The notes under the pieces: model-generated
The model's input: the letters and a program-made list of their open reading frames with translations, nothing else
The model's database searches: none
Told to the model about the DNA's origin: nothing
NCBI RefSeq assembly: GCF_030161375.1
Contig: NZ_BSSQ01000011.1
Coordinates: forward strand, 129,041 to 193,040
Direction: 5' to 3'
Length of the DNA stretch: 64,000 bases
From: Paenibacillus glycanilyticus
GTDB taxonomy: Bacteria > Bacillota > Bacilli > Paenibacillales > Paenibacillaceae
Shown here: positions 50,788 through 61,000 of the stretch, one piece after another
Layout: each line of letters opens with the position of its first letter
How positions within the stretch are numbered: the first letter of the stretch is position 1
Position numbers and translations under genes: made by a program

Positions 50788-51108
50788 ATGAGCGAGCATC
50801 AACATCAGCACGGCGAAGACTGCGGCTGCGGACAAGATCATGAACATGATGAGCATGTGTTCATCGTGACAGACGACGAAGGCCAAGAGCGTGAAATGGT
50901 CATGGTCTATACATTTGAATCGGAGAATAATGTATATGCGGTATTGCTGGATCGTAACGATACGGAAGCGGACGGCGTAATCTTCCGTATCGAAGAAGAG
51001 AACGAAGAGGCATTCCTCGTTGGGATCGAAGACGATGCGGAATGGGATCGCGTAACGGCGATTTACGAAGAAATCGCACGTACGGAGAACGAAAGCAAAG
51101 AAGGTTAA
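50788..51108 (+). CDS. DUF1292 (YrzB-like) protein with His-rich N-terminus
   Basis: A 106-aa very acidic protein with DUF1292 features (VFIVTDDEGQEREMVMVYTFESENNVYAVLL). The first 23 residues are rich in His and Cys (HQHQHGEDCGCGQDHEHDEH), suggesting metal binding; this is inference. A strong terminator follows. Confidence 0.85.
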   Translation: MSEHQHQHGEDCGCGQDHEHDEHVFIVTDDEGQEREMVMVYTFESENNVYAVLLDRNDTEADGVIFRIEEENEEAFLVGIEDDAEWDRVTAIYEEIARTENESKEG

Positions 51109-51114
51109 TACCAT

Positions 51115-51169
51115 AAAACACCCGTCTTTCCGGTAGGCTGCTGAAGCCGACGGAAAGACGGGTGTTTTT
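51115..51169. terminator. Bidirectional terminator between the DUF1292 and DUF1885 genes
   Basis: An 18-bp stem AAAACACCCGTCTTTCCG with CGGAAAGACGGGTGTTTT around 18 nt. Confidence 0.93.
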
Positions 51170-51579
51170 CATTTGCGCGGGTTATAGTAGATGGTCCGAC
51201 CATTAAACAGGGTAAGTTCGGCCTGAAGTTGTTTAGCTAAATATTTGCATAACTCGTTTGCTTTCGCTTTGTCGCCATGGGTTGAACCGTCGGGCAGCAC
51301 CACTTGAATCGTGGAGAGGCCGCCTTCGCCATTGCTATTGCCATTGCCGAAAATAATGTACTTGTACTGCGGAGTAGTGCCTTGCAAGTAAAACCAGCGG
51401 TCGTCTTGCTTGGACTCAATCGTGTAAGGGAACGCCGCTTCCGCATAATTCCAGTCGAGCTGCTTGCCCGTCAAGGCAACCTGCTCGCGATAATGCAACA
51501 GTTTCTCCTTCAACTGGTCAAGCGGAAGCTCGCTTACGGCAGATCCTTGAACAAGCTTTATCGTTGCGCTTTGACTCAT
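51169..51579 (-). CDS. DUF1885-like protein
   Basis: A 136-aa protein beginning MSQSATIKLVQGSAVSELPL, with QLDWNYAEAAFPYTIE and RWFYLQGTTPQYKYIIFG, a pattern I associate with DUF1885 (Bacillus, structure known, function unknown). The ATG at 51579 follows GGGGGTGGGACGA. Its stop touches the shared terminator. Confidence 0.72.
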   Translation of the reverse strand: MSQSATIKLVQGSAVSELPLDQLKEKLLHYREQVALTGKQLDWNYAEAAFPYTIESKQDDRWFYLQGTTPQYKYIIFGNGNSNGEGGLSTIQVVLPDGSTHGDKAKANELCKYLAKQLQAELTLFNGRTIYYNPRK

Positions 51580-51645
51580 TCGTCCCACCCCCAAACTCAT
51601 AATAGCATGCCTATGAGAAGGTTTACAATAAGTGGAATCCTGCGA

Positions 51646-51688
51646 AAAAAAGCCAACAGCATGGCCTGAAGGCTCTGCTGTTGGCTTT
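51646..51688 (-). terminator. Terminator of the decarboxylase gene
   Basis: AAAAGCCAACAGCA pairs with TGCTGTTGGCTTTT around 14 nt, directly after the stop at 51693. Confidence 0.9.
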
Positions 51689-51692
51689 TCGT

Positions 51693-53162
51693 TTAGAAGA
51701 TCGCGTTTTCTTCCACGATGACTTTGACAAATTGAATGCTGCGGTCTTCCGGCCCTTTGACAGGCAAGCCTACCTCAACATGATCAACGATATAGTCGAT
51801 GTTCTTCTGTGAAATAACCTCACCCGGGAGCAAGATTGGAATACCCGGCGGGTATACGTAAATAAATTCAGCGATAATCCGTCCGGCCGATTCTTTGAAC
51901 GGAACAATCTCCGTTTCGCCGTAGAAGGCATCGCGCGGCGTCAGGGAAAGCTGCGGAATGTCCGGAATTTTGACGACCAGCTCGCGGGCTTCGGCGCCTT
52001 CATGATACGTTTCCGACAGACCGCGAAGAGAATGAAGCAATTTATCGATGGATTCGGACGTATCTCCAGGCGTAACAAGGCAAAGAATGTTATACATGTC
52101 GCTCATCTCGATCTCTACGTTGTAGTGATCGCGAAGCCAGTTCTCCACTTCGTAGCCGGTAACGCCCAAATGGCGGACATGAATCGTAACTTTGGTCGGG
52201 TCATAGTCATAAGTTGCTTCATCGCCGAGAATTTCTTCTCCGAAACAGTAGAGACCCGGGATCTGATTGATTTGCTCGCGCGCGTATTGGGCGAGTTCAA
52301 TGGCGCGATCCGCGATCTCATGGCCGTTAATGGCCAAGTTGCGGCGAGAGGTGTCAAGCGACGCCAGCAAGATGTACGACGTTGACGTTGTAGTCAGCAT
52401 GCTTAGGATCGTCTGGATGCGGAACGGGTTGATTCTTCCTTTGCGCACGTTCAGAACCGAGCTTTGCGTCATCGAGCCGCCAAGTTTATGTACGCTTGTT
52501 GCCGCCATGTCGGCTCCGGCTTGCATAGCGGACATCGGAAGTTTCTCGTGGAAGTGAATCAGCACGCCATGCGCTTCGTCGACAAGAACCGGAATATCGT
52601 AGCTGTGAACGAGATCCACGATTTCTTTCAGGTTTGCGCAGATCCCGAAGTAGGTAGGATTAATAACGAGCACGGCTTTCGCGTCCGGATGTCGGTCAAG
52701 CGCGCGTTTAACCGAACGGGTCGTAATGCCATGATCGATCCCGAGGTTGGAATCGCGCGCTGGCGAAATAAAGACCGGACGCGCTCCCGCGAATATAATG
52801 GCTGACATGACCGATTTGTGGACGTTGCGCGGTACGATAATTTTATCGCCCGGATTGCAGACTGTCAGAATCATCGTAATAATCGCGCCGCTGGTGCCTT
52901 GAACGGAGAAATAGGTGTAATCCGCTCCGAAGGCATCCGCCGCAAGTTTTTGCGCTTCTTCAATAACGCCGGTTGGTTGGTGCAAGTCATCAAGCGGAGC
53001 TATATTTATAAGATCGATCGACAAGGCGTTGTCGCCGATAAATTCGCGAAACTCAGTATCGCTGCCGAGACCTTTCTTATGCCCCGGAATATGAAATTGT
53101 ACCGGATCGTTCTCCGCATGGCGGCGGAGTGCGCTGAAGAGCGGGGTTTTGTTATGATCCAT
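51693..53162 (-). CDS. Orn/Lys/Arg decarboxylase, SpeA-like
   Basis: A 489-aa fold-type I PLP enzyme of the Orn/Lys/Arg decarboxylase major group. Motifs: FHIPGHKKG at the N-terminus, VQGTSGAI (cofactor phosphate), VDEAHG, and the PLP lysine in SVHKLGGSMTQSS. A C-terminal domain has YPPGIPILLPGE. B. subtilis SpeA is an arginine decarboxylase of this size and is the closest match I recall; lysine cannot be excluded as substrate. Confidence 0.9.
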   Translation of the reverse strand: MDHNKTPLFSALRRHAENDPVQFHIPGHKKGLGSDTEFREFIGDNALSIDLINIAPLDDLHQPTGVIEEAQKLAADAFGADYTYFSVQGTSGAIITMILTVCNPGDKIIVPRNVHKSVMSAIIFAGARPVFISPARDSNLGIDHGITTRSVKRALDRHPDAKAVLVINPTYFGICANLKEIVDLVHSYDIPVLVDEAHGVLIHFHEKLPMSAMQAGADMAATSVHKLGGSMTQSSVLNVRKGRINPFRIQTILSMLTTTSTSYILLASLDTSRRNLAINGHEIADRAIELAQYAREQINQIPGLYCFGEEILGDEATYDYDPTKVTIHVRHLGVTGYEVENWLRDHYNVEIEMSDMYNILCLVTPGDTSESIDKLLHSLRGLSETYHEGAEARELVVKIPDIPQLSLTPRDAFYGETEIVPFKESAGRIIAEFIYVYPPGIPILLPGEVISQKNIDYIVDHVEVGLPVKGPEDRSIQFVKVIVEENAIF

Positions 53163-53360
53163 CGCTTTCGTCCCTGCCTTTCGACTTTCGTCTAATGTCT
53201 AATGTACAAACAAAGTTGAGTATAGCAAAAACAAGTCGGAATGCAAGCAACAATTTATTATTGAAGTCCGGCATTCAGAAGCTGGACAAGCAATGTTCTC
53301 CATTTGTTCATAACTTGGGGTCAACTTGATATGTTACGATTAGGGATGGGGTGAAACATA

Positions 53361-54551
53361 ATGCGAGACAAACGACTTCTTATAGTAATGGCCATTCTAA
53401 TGACCACTTTCATCGGGTTTGGGATTATTATTCCTGTTATGCCCGAAATGATTAAACACGTTAACCCGGGCAATGCCGAAAAACATACAGGCTATATGCT
53501 GGCGCTGTATTCTGCGGTATCGTTCATACTCTCTCCATATTGGGGCGGCTTATCCGACCGGATCGGCAGAAGACCCATTATTATCATTGGGGTAACAGGC
53601 TTTGCAATTAGCTTCCTGCTATTTGGTCTATCCGCGGACAATTTGACGTTGATGTATCTATCACGGGTGCTTGGTGGATTGTTCTCCGGAGCGGTCACTT
53701 CGGTAATCGTCGCTTATGTAGCAGATATTACGCCGCCTGAGCAACGGACGAAAGGGATGGGACTTGTCGGGATGTCCATCGGCTTTGGCTTCACGATTGG
53801 TCCGGGCGTTGGCGGTCTGCTTAGTCAGATTTCCCTGGCTGCGCCTTTCTATGCAGCATCCGCAATGGCGTTAATTACATTGTTTTTTGCGGTGACGATG
53901 CTGAAGGAATCGCTGCCGCCCGAGAAGAGAAGACAAGCAAGCGAGAAGCGGGAATCCCGTTGGACGGCGTTTACCGGTCCGCTTAAGTTTCTGTACGTTC
54001 TTGCGTTTTTCGTAACCTTTACCTTGGCGGGCATGGAAGCAACGCTTCAGTTTTTTGGCATTCAGCGCTTTGACGTAACGCCGCTTCAGGTAGGGATCTT
54101 GTTCTTCGTTTGCGGTTTTGTTGGTGCGCTTGTACAAGGCGGCGTTGTCCGCCGCAGAATCAAGAAGGGACAAGAGCCGCAATATATTGCGATTGGACTT
54201 GTCATCTCGGCCATAGGATTCTTTATGCTGCTGGCTGCCCATTCCTTATGGTGGGCGACGCTGTCGCTTGCGGTATTTGGAATTGGCAACTCGCTCATTC
54301 GTCCTTGCGTCACTTCCTTGATTACGCAGAAAACAACCGTGGGACAAGGAGTCGCCTCCGGCCTCAGCTCTTCGATGGACAGCTTGGGACGAATTCTTGG
54401 TCCGCTGGTTGGAACTTTCTTATTTACGCTCGATTTGCGATTGCCTTATGTATCAGGCGGCATTTTGTGTTTGGCAGCTCTATTCCTGCTTATGCAATTC
54501 CGGAGAATGGACAGCGCCTCTGGCGCAACAAATACGGTTGTACAAGAATAA
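53361..54551 (+). CDS. MFS drug-efflux-type transporter
   Basis: A 396-aa, 12-TM major facilitator. Motif A GGLSDRIGRRPII lies between TM2 and TM3 and GPGVGGLLSQ is the TM5 antiporter (motif C) segment, so it is probably a proton-driven exporter of the TetA/Bmr-like DHA1 group. Substrate unknown. The ATG follows GGGGTG. A terminator lies at the 3' end. Confidence 0.9.
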   Translation: MRDKRLLIVMAILMTTFIGFGIIIPVMPEMIKHVNPGNAEKHTGYMLALYSAVSFILSPYWGGLSDRIGRRPIIIIGVTGFAISFLLFGLSADNLTLMYLSRVLGGLFSGAVTSVIVAYVADITPPEQRTKGMGLVGMSIGFGFTIGPGVGGLLSQISLAAPFYAASAMALITLFFAVTMLKESLPPEKRRQASEKRESRWTAFTGPLKFLYVLAFFVTFTLAGMEATLQFFGIQRFDVTPLQVGILFFVCGFVGALVQGGVVRRRIKKGQEPQYIAIGLVISAIGFFMLLAAHSLWWATLSLAVFGIGNSLIRPCVTSLITQKTTVGQGVASGLSSSMDSLGRILGPLVGTFLFTLDLRLPYVSGGILCLAALFLLMQFRRMDSASGATNTVVQE

Positions 54552-54564
54552 ATGGCGACTCGCA

Positions 54565-54602
54565 GCCGGCTTCTCATCATTTGATGGGTAGCCGGTTTTT
54601 TG
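54565..54602 (+). terminator. Terminator after the MFS gene
   Basis: CCGGCT (54566-54571) pairs with AGCCGG (54590-54595) around 18 nt, then a T-run. Confidence 0.75.
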
Positions 54603-54673
54603 TGTTTTTCCAAAGAATGGCATGTACAAGTCCGGCATATAGATAAGGTAGTGCAAAAGAGGTGAAAGAAAGA

Positions 54674-55282
54674 ATGGGAATCCTGTCATGGCGCAGATGG
54701 GCGGCCATTATATTGGGGAGCTTGCTCATATCGGTCGGAATCAATTTTTTTCTAATTCCGTTGATGATCTTGGATGGCGGTCTTATCGGAATTGCCCTAA
54801 TCGTCAATTATCTGCTTCATGTTCAAGTTGGATTAACCATGTTGTTATGCAGCATTCCGATCTTCGCGTTGGTATGGTTCCATAGCCGGAACATGATTTA
54901 TCAAAGTCTAAACGGGCTGTTGTTATCCAGTTATGTGATTGACTTGCTTGGTCCTTACCGGTTTCATTTCTTGTATTATATCGAGTGGACGCCGTTCACA
55001 AGAGCCGTCCTTGGCGGCTTTTGCATCGGGACAGGCATCGGCATCATGCTGAGGAATGGCGCCAGTACGGGCGGGACCGATCTGCTTGCGCATTTTCTAT
55101 CCCGCTACATCCCGTTAAACGTAGGCGTTATTATATTTATAACGGACTTCCTCATCATTGGAACGGGGGCTGTCTTGCTTCCTGAAAATACGTTTGTGTT
55201 GTCTCTAATTACCGTAGCGGCAGGAGGGGTAGCGACAAGCTTATGCACTTGGAATGTTCCTCACAACCACCATTTTGCCTAG
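54674..55282 (+). CDS. YitT-family membrane protein
   Basis: A 202-aa protein with five to six TM helices and motifs GGLIGIALIV, GIGIMLRNGASTGGTDLLA. This is the YitT/DUF161 membrane core; the C-terminal DUF2179 domain of the longer members is missing. Function unknown. The ATG at 54674 follows AAGAGGTG; a GTG at 54662 is within that site. Confidence 0.88.
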   Translation: MGILSWRRWAAIILGSLLISVGINFFLIPLMILDGGLIGIALIVNYLLHVQVGLTMLLCSIPIFALVWFHSRNMIYQSLNGLLLSSYVIDLLGPYRFHFLYYIEWTPFTRAVLGGFCIGTGIGIMLRNGASTGGTDLLAHFLSRYIPLNVGVIIFITDFLIIGTGAVLLPENTFVLSLITVAAGGVATSLCTWNVPHNHHFA

Positions 55283-55287
55283 AACGC

Positions 55288-55334
55288 AAAAGGCCGTTCC
55301 CGTTCAGCCATTGGCTTTCCGGGAACGGCCTTTT
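55288..55334. terminator. Bidirectional terminator between yitT-like and tetR genes
   Basis: AAAAGGCCGTTCCCG pairs with CGGGAACGGCCTTTT around 17 nt. Confidence 0.93.
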
Positions 55335-55338
55335 GTTG

Positions 55339-55998
55339 TTAAGGAGCCAGACCTTTCATTATAAAGGCGATCGTTGCTTCGCGCTCTTGCTCGTCATCCC
55401 AAATGCTGCCTTCCCGTTTGCCGTATACGGTTCGAATGGCCACATAACCGATCAAAGACGAGATTGTGAGACGGATAATCGTATAAGGCGACCAGTCCGC
55501 AAGCGTACCTTCATTCTGAAATCGGCGAATGTTAGGGGTAATTTTCTCGAATACCTTTTGCAGCACCAGCTTTTCGAATTGCTCCTGCAGCTCCGGATGA
55601 AAGGGGATTTCCTGGATAAAAATTTTGAGCACATGCATATGTTTCTCCAGAAAAACCAGCCTGTTCTCGAGTATGGCGCGCAACATCTGGTCAAAGCTGT
55701 CGTATTGGCTGTCCAATACTTTGTAGAACTCCCGCATGACAAAAGGGGCGACCAGTTTGGCCATGACCGGGGCTACGATGGATACGAGAAGATCCTTTTT
55801 GGTTTTATAATGCCGGAATATGGTGCCTTCCGCGACGCCGGCACGTTGGGCGATTTCATTCGTGGATGAAGCGGCGAAACCTTTTTCGGCGAAAATCTCA
55901 GAGGCGGCTTTTACGATTTTCAGCTGCTTATCCGTCATGTTTTTTTCGTCGCTTAGCTTATTTAGCTCCTCGAGCCATTCCTCGATTGGTTCTTTCAT
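55339..55998 (-). CDS. TetR-family repressor of the efflux locus
   Basis: A 219-aa regulator. The N-terminal HTH (about residues 20-75, IVKAASEIFAEKGFAASSTNEIAQRAGVAEGTIFRHYKTKKDLL) is a textbook TetR domain, followed by an all-helical ligand-binding domain. It is the last gene of the ABC ATPase-permease-TetR unit. Two palindromes upstream of that unit probably are its operators, giving autoregulation and effector-induced export. Confidence 0.92.
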   Translation of the reverse strand: MKEPIEEWLEELNKLSDEKNMTDKQLKIVKAASEIFAEKGFAASSTNEIAQRAGVAEGTIFRHYKTKKDLLVSIVAPVMAKLVAPFVMREFYKVLDSQYDSFDQMLRAILENRLVFLEKHMHVLKIFIQEIPFHPELQEQFEKLVLQKVFEKITPNIRRFQNEGTLADWSPYTIIRLTISSLIGYVAIRTVYGKREGSIWDDEQEREATIAFIMKGLAP

Positions 55999-56061
55999 GT
56001 CTTACACTCCCTTTGCCGGCACAACCCATTTCCAGCATTATAACAGAAAAATATAGGCTGC

Positions 56062-57078
56062 TTACATTCGGCGATGCTTTTTGAGCGCGATCACATTAAG
56101 TATGGCAAATAGAATGGACAATCCGGCTAGCACGTAAATATCAAGCTGAATATCGGATATCCCTTCGCCCCGGATCATGATGCCGCGCATGGCGTCCGCT
56201 CCGTAATAGAGAGGCATGATGTAACTGAGTTTTTGCAGCACCGGGTTCATCGCATCCAGATTAAACAATCCGGAGAAGAAAGCTTGCGGCACGATAATGA
56301 CCGGAATGAACTGAATGATCTGAAATTCGCTGCTTGCAAACGACGACAATAAAGTTCCAAGCGTTAGTGCGGTCAGCGACAACAGCAGGTTAATGAGCAG
56401 CATGTTGACGATATGGCCAGTCATGGACATGCCGAGCACCTGCACGGAGAACCAGGCAATCAAGGAAGCTTGAATGAGAGTGAAGATGCCAAAGCCTGCC
56501 AGGTAGCCAAGAACAATCTCGGACCTTCGAATGGGCGTCGCGAGCAGGCGTTCCAAAGTGCCGCTTGTTCTCTCGCGCAGGAACGATACTCCGGCCAGGA
56601 GAAAGACGAAGAAAAACGAGAAAAAACCGATGAGTACGGGACCAAAGGAATCAAAAGAAGCCATATTAGGTCCGCCATATAAATAATGAACGGCTGGAGC
56701 GTCGCCAGTTGCGCTCTGCTGCATTGCTTTCTGCAGAACGAGCTGCGTACTGCGGCTGACAGAAGGATCGCTGCCTTCCAGCGTAACGTCTGGTTTGTTG
56801 TCCTTGAGCTGAATAATAGCATCGAGTTTGCCGTTCTTAAGCTGCTGGTCGGCTTCTTCGAACGTATCGAATACCGTAATGTCTGCCTGCTCCTCGAGCT
56901 TTTCGGCAAGTGCCGAAGCAGAGCCAACCAGACCAATATCAGGGGATACCGTTCTCCCGTCAAATACAAGTTTGGTTAAGCTCAAGATCAGAAGCGGGGC
57001 TAGGAATAGCAAGGCAAGCGTCCGTTTATCGCGGACGAATTGGCGAATAATCCGAATGACAAGAGCGCGAATTCTCAT
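56062..57078 (-). CDS. ABC-2 type permease
   Basis: A 338-aa permease with one N-terminal TM (about 20-38), an extracellular domain (about 45-160) and five further TMs (about 175-335). The FLRERTSGTLERLLATPIRRSEIVLGYL segment is the classic ABC-2 coupling region. It pairs with the ATPase gene that overlaps it by 4 nt. Likely exports drugs or lipids. Confidence 0.9.
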   Translation of the reverse strand: MRIRALVIRIIRQFVRDKRTLALLFLAPLLILSLTKLVFDGRTVSPDIGLVGSASALAEKLEEQADITVFDTFEEADQQLKNGKLDAIIQLKDNKPDVTLEGSDPSVSRSTQLVLQKAMQQSATGDAPAVHYLYGGPNMASFDSFGPVLIGFFSFFFVFLLAGVSFLRERTSGTLERLLATPIRRSEIVLGYLAGFGIFTLIQASLIAWFSVQVLGMSMTGHIVNMLLINLLLSLTALTLGTLLSSFASSEFQIIQFIPVIIVPQAFFSGLFNLDAMNPVLQKLSYIMPLYYGADAMRGIMIRGEGISDIQLDIYVLAGLSILFAILNVIALKKHRRM

Positions 57079-57821
57079 GACCGTTCCTCCTGTCTGCCGC
57101 CTAGGGTGATGAAGGCTTCTTCAATGGTTTGAACGCCTGCCATGTCTATTATGGCTTGAGGAGTATCCACCGCAATCAATTTACCGTCGCGGATCAGGCC
57201 AAGCCGATCGCATTTCTCCGCTTCGTCCATGACGTGGGTCGTTACGATAATCGTAACGCCTTGTTGCGTCAGGGCAGTAAGTTCATTCCAGATGGCTTTC
57301 CTCAGCACCGGATCAATCCCGACGGTAGGTTCATCCAGGACAAGCAGCTGCGGTTCATGCAGCAGAGCAATGGCAAGCGATAAACGCCGTTTCATTCCGC
57401 CGGAATACGCGCTTGTCTGTTTATTCAAATGGTCAGTTAAGTTAACCAGCGAAGCTGCCGACTGAATGCGGGATGCCAGCGATTTGCCGGAAAGCCCGTA
57501 TAGGGAGCCGTAAAAAGCCATGTTTTCCTTACCGGTCAACTCTTGATAAAGCGCATCGGATTGGGCCATATAACCGAATGTTTGCAGCATCTTGAGCTGC
57601 GGCATCAGTTCGCCAAACAATTCGACCTTGCCGGAGTCGGCCTTGTCTATGCCGGTTATCAGCTTGATCATGGTCGTTTTGCCGGAGCCGGACGGACCAA
57701 GAAGGCCAAACAATTCTCCGCGCGGGACGGTAAGCGTAATATCGTCCAATACCGTACGGTCGCCAAATCGTCTCACGATGCGCGATACGTCAACGGCTGG
57801 CTTTGTTTCGGATTTCTCCAT
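57075..57821 (-). CDS. ABC-2 type transporter ATPase
   Basis: A 248-aa ATP-binding subunit with Walker A GPSGSGKTTMIK, signature YSGGMKRRLSLAIALL and Walker B LLVLDEPTVGID, typical of CcmA/DrrA-like ATPases. It is the first gene of the unit, coupled to the permease by overlap, and its promoter is covered by the candidate TetR operators. Confidence 0.93.
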   Translation of the reverse strand: MEKSETKPAVDVSRIVRRFGDRTVLDDITLTVPRGELFGLLGPSGSGKTTMIKLITGIDKADSGKVELFGELMPQLKMLQTFGYMAQSDALYQELTGKENMAFYGSLYGLSGKSLASRIQSAASLVNLTDHLNKQTSAYSGGMKRRLSLAIALLHEPQLLVLDEPTVGIDPVLRKAIWNELTALTQQGVTIIVTTHVMDEAEKCDRLGLIRDGKLIAVDTPQAIIDMAGVQTIEEAFITLGGRQEERS

Positions 57822-57844
57822 CTTGAAACACCTCTTTTTTAGAG

Positions 57845-57858
57845 TGAGTAATTACTCA
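57845..57858. promoter_or_regulatory. TetR operator O1 (palindrome)
   Basis: TGAGTAATTACTCA is a perfect 14-bp palindrome at the expected transcription start of the leftward ABC promoter. Confidence 0.8.
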
Positions 57859-57863
57859 TTTTC

Positions 57864-57892
57864 AGTATATTTCCGTTCTTGAAGGATGTAAA
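57864..57892 (-). promoter_or_regulatory. Leftward promoter of the ABC-tetR unit
   Basis: On the minus strand TTTACA (57892-57887), a 17-bp spacer and TATACT (57869-57864). Confidence 0.8.
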
Positions 57893-57911
57893 GTGAGTAC
57901 TTGCTCACTTT
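57890..57911. promoter_or_regulatory. TetR operator O2 (palindrome)
   Basis: AAAGTGAG-TACTTG-CTCACTTT, 8-bp perfect arms sharing the TGAGTA core with O1; it overlaps the -35 of the leftward promoter. Confidence 0.8.
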
Positions 57912-57980
57912 TGTATACTGGACTTAAGTCGTAGAAACCCTCCGACTTGGGGCGAGAGCAAAGAACCGCCTCGAGACGTT

Positions 57981-58008
57981 TTTACATTATTTTGGATGCA
58001 GGTATGCT
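57981..58008 (+). promoter_or_regulatory. Candidate promoter of the RND gene
   Basis: TTTACA (57981-57986), a 16-bp spacer and TATGCT (58003-58008), about 58 bp before the RND start. It does not overlap the palindromes, so the pump may be less directly regulated. Confidence 0.5.
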
Positions 58009-58065
58009 TAGTACTGTCAAATACACAAAAAAGAGAATTCCGAATAGGGAGAAGGAGTAATCGTA

Positions 58066-61000
58066 ATGAACAAGTTAACCGAATGGTCGTTCCGCAACAA
58101 GGCGGCCGTTATCCTGATCGTCATCATGTCTTTGACGGTTGGGGTCATCAGCTACTTGAAGCTGCCAATGGAGTTTCTGCCGGAAGCGGATAATCCGCAA
58201 GTTATGGTTACCGTGATCGGACCAGGCATCGATGCCAAATCCATGGAGCAGCAAGTAACAAACCCGCTTGAAGAAGCGGTTATGTTCACCAAAGGGAAAA
58301 CAGACATGTTCTCAACCTCAGGGAACGGATATGCTCAAGTCAATGTCAATTTCGATTCAAATACGAATATGAAGGAAGCAAAAGCCGAGATTGAGCGTTC
58401 AGTCGATCAGGTGCAGCTGCCTCAAGGCGTAATGAAGCCGTTTGTCGTTCAGTTCAATACGTCGATGATTCCGATATCTTGGATTGTCTTAACCTTTGAC
58501 GAAGGCTTAAGCGAACAGGAGAAGGAAGCAAAAATCAAGCTTGTGAACACGGAATTGCAGAAATCCGAAGGCGCGGGACAAATAAGCGTAAACGGCAAAA
58601 CTACGCCGACGGTTCATATTACTCCCGACACTAGCAAGCTCGCGCAAAAAGGTCTCCCCGTGCAGTCGCTGCTCGGCGTGCTTCAAGGACGCGGCGTTTC
58701 GGCTTCGATCGGCGAACGCAACGTAGACGGCGCGGCAGGCAATATTAACGTTTATGACGAGATTACGAGCATCGATACGCTCCGCAATCTTACGGTTGCC
58801 CCTGGCGTGAAATTATCCGATGTTGCAATCGTCGAAGAATCCAAAGACCAAGAAAGCATCAGCCGGATGAACGGGAAGGACGCGATTTTGTTCACCATCT
58901 CGAAATCCGCTAACGCCAATGCCGTATCCACGGGCAAAAATATCGAGAAAACCGTTGAACGGTTGAACAAGGATGTAAAAGGCGTCGAAGCCGTTGTTCT
59001 ATTAAGCACGGCAGAAACGGTTGTACATTCGGTCGACAGCATGCTTCGTGAAGTACTGTTGGGCGCATTGTTCGCCACCATTGTCATCTTGCTCTTCATG
59101 CGTAATTTCCGGGCAACCATCGTAACGATCGTATCGATACCATTGTCGCTTGGCATTACGCTCTATCTTCTGGATCTGTCAGGGGTAACGCTTAACATCA
59201 TCACGCTTGGCGGCGTGGCCGTAGCGGTTGGCCGTCTTGTTGACGACAGTATCGTTGTCATCGAGAACATCTATCGCAAACTGCAAAAGGAACCTTTCTC
59301 TGTCGCGGTTATTACGGGCGCTACGAAGGAAGTGGCAACGGCGATTACTTCGTCCACGCTCGTTACGGTAGCCGTATTCCTGCCAATGGGCTTGCTTCGC
59401 GGCTCCCTGCAGGCGTTCTTGTTGCCATTCGCGCTGACGGTTGCATACTCGCTGCTGTCCTCGTTGCTTGTCGCTCTAACCGTTGTACCGCTGCTTAGCT
59501 CGATTCTGCTGCGGGGCACCAAAGAAAAGCCGCATAAAAGTTCCGAGAAATTCTCTTCGTTTATTCGTTGGAACCTGCAGCACAAATGGATTACGCTTGT
59601 CATTGCTTTGCTCCTGTTTGTAGGCTCGATTGGCGCATACGTGATGATGCCCAAAGGCGCACTCGATTCCTCCAGTGCGGAGAACTTGAACGTTTCCCTG
59701 CAATATCCTAGCGATACGCCTGCAGAGAAGGTAGAGCAGGGCGGAACCCAACTAGAAACGTATCTGAAAGATAACAAAAACGTGGAATGGGTCATCATGC
59801 AGCTGGGGAACAGCTCGGACAACGCGCAATACGGCGGCGTTTCATCGCCAACGCTTGTCACTTATATGATTGATTTGAAAAAAGGCGTAGACGCCGAGTT
59901 GTTCATGAATGAAGTGAAGCAACAAAAAACGAACTTTACCGATGCCGAATTGTCCGTTAACGCAACGGATTTGATGATGGGCGGCGGAGGTTCGCAAGTA
60001 TTCGTCGATATTACCGGCGATGATCCGGAGAAGCTAACGCAAACTGCCGATCAACTGATGGCCAGCATCAAACCGATTGAAGGCGTTCTGAAAGTTCAAA
60101 GCAACCAGGAAGAGAAGAAACCGGTGTATACGTTCCAGGTTGATCCTGCGAAGGCTAATGGCCAAGACGTATCGATGCAGCTCCAGAGCATTCTGAACCC
60201 GGTTCCGCTTGGCAACATTCAGGTAAATGGCCGTGATACGGCAGTTGTCATGCAGCCGGTCGTTAATCCCGCAACGGAAGCTGATCTTAATAAGTTAACG
60301 ATTGCTACCGAGTCCGGTGCCGTGCCGGTATCGAGCGTTGCGAAGCTGGTTCGTACCGAAGAGCCAAGCTTGTACTACCACAAAGAAGGTAAAGTCTATG
60401 TCCGGATTACGGCAGAAGCCGACTCGGAGAAGTTGTCGGTCGTGGGCAAAGACATTCAGAAAGCCGCGGATAAATTGACGCTACCGGACGGCGTTGAGCT
60501 TTCGGTTGGCGGCGCGTCTGCCGATCAAGCAAGCGACTTCGCGGACATTGGCATGACGGCTCTGATCTCCATCGGCATTGTATACTTGATCATGGTGCTC
60601 ACGTTCAAAACGTTGCGAGCTCCGCTTGCCATCATGTTCTCCTTGCCGCTTGCAGCCATCGGCGCGATTGTGGGTCTGATGGTCTCGGGCGTAACGCCTG
60701 ACTTTACGGCGATGTTTGGAGCTCTCATGCTCATAGGTATCGTTGTCACCAATGCTATCGTATTGATCGACCGAGTGAAGCAAAATGAAGAAACGATGCC
60801 GATCCGCGATGCGCTGGTGGAAGCTGCGACAACGCGTATGCGTCCAATCATCATGACAGCCGTGGCAACAATCTGCGCGATGCTGCCGCTCGTATTTGGT
60901 TCAAGCGAATCGGGCAGTATCGTATCGCAGAGCCTTGCGATCGTCGTAATTGGCGGCCTGGCCGCAGCGACTCTTCTGACTCTGATCGTGGTCCCTTGCA

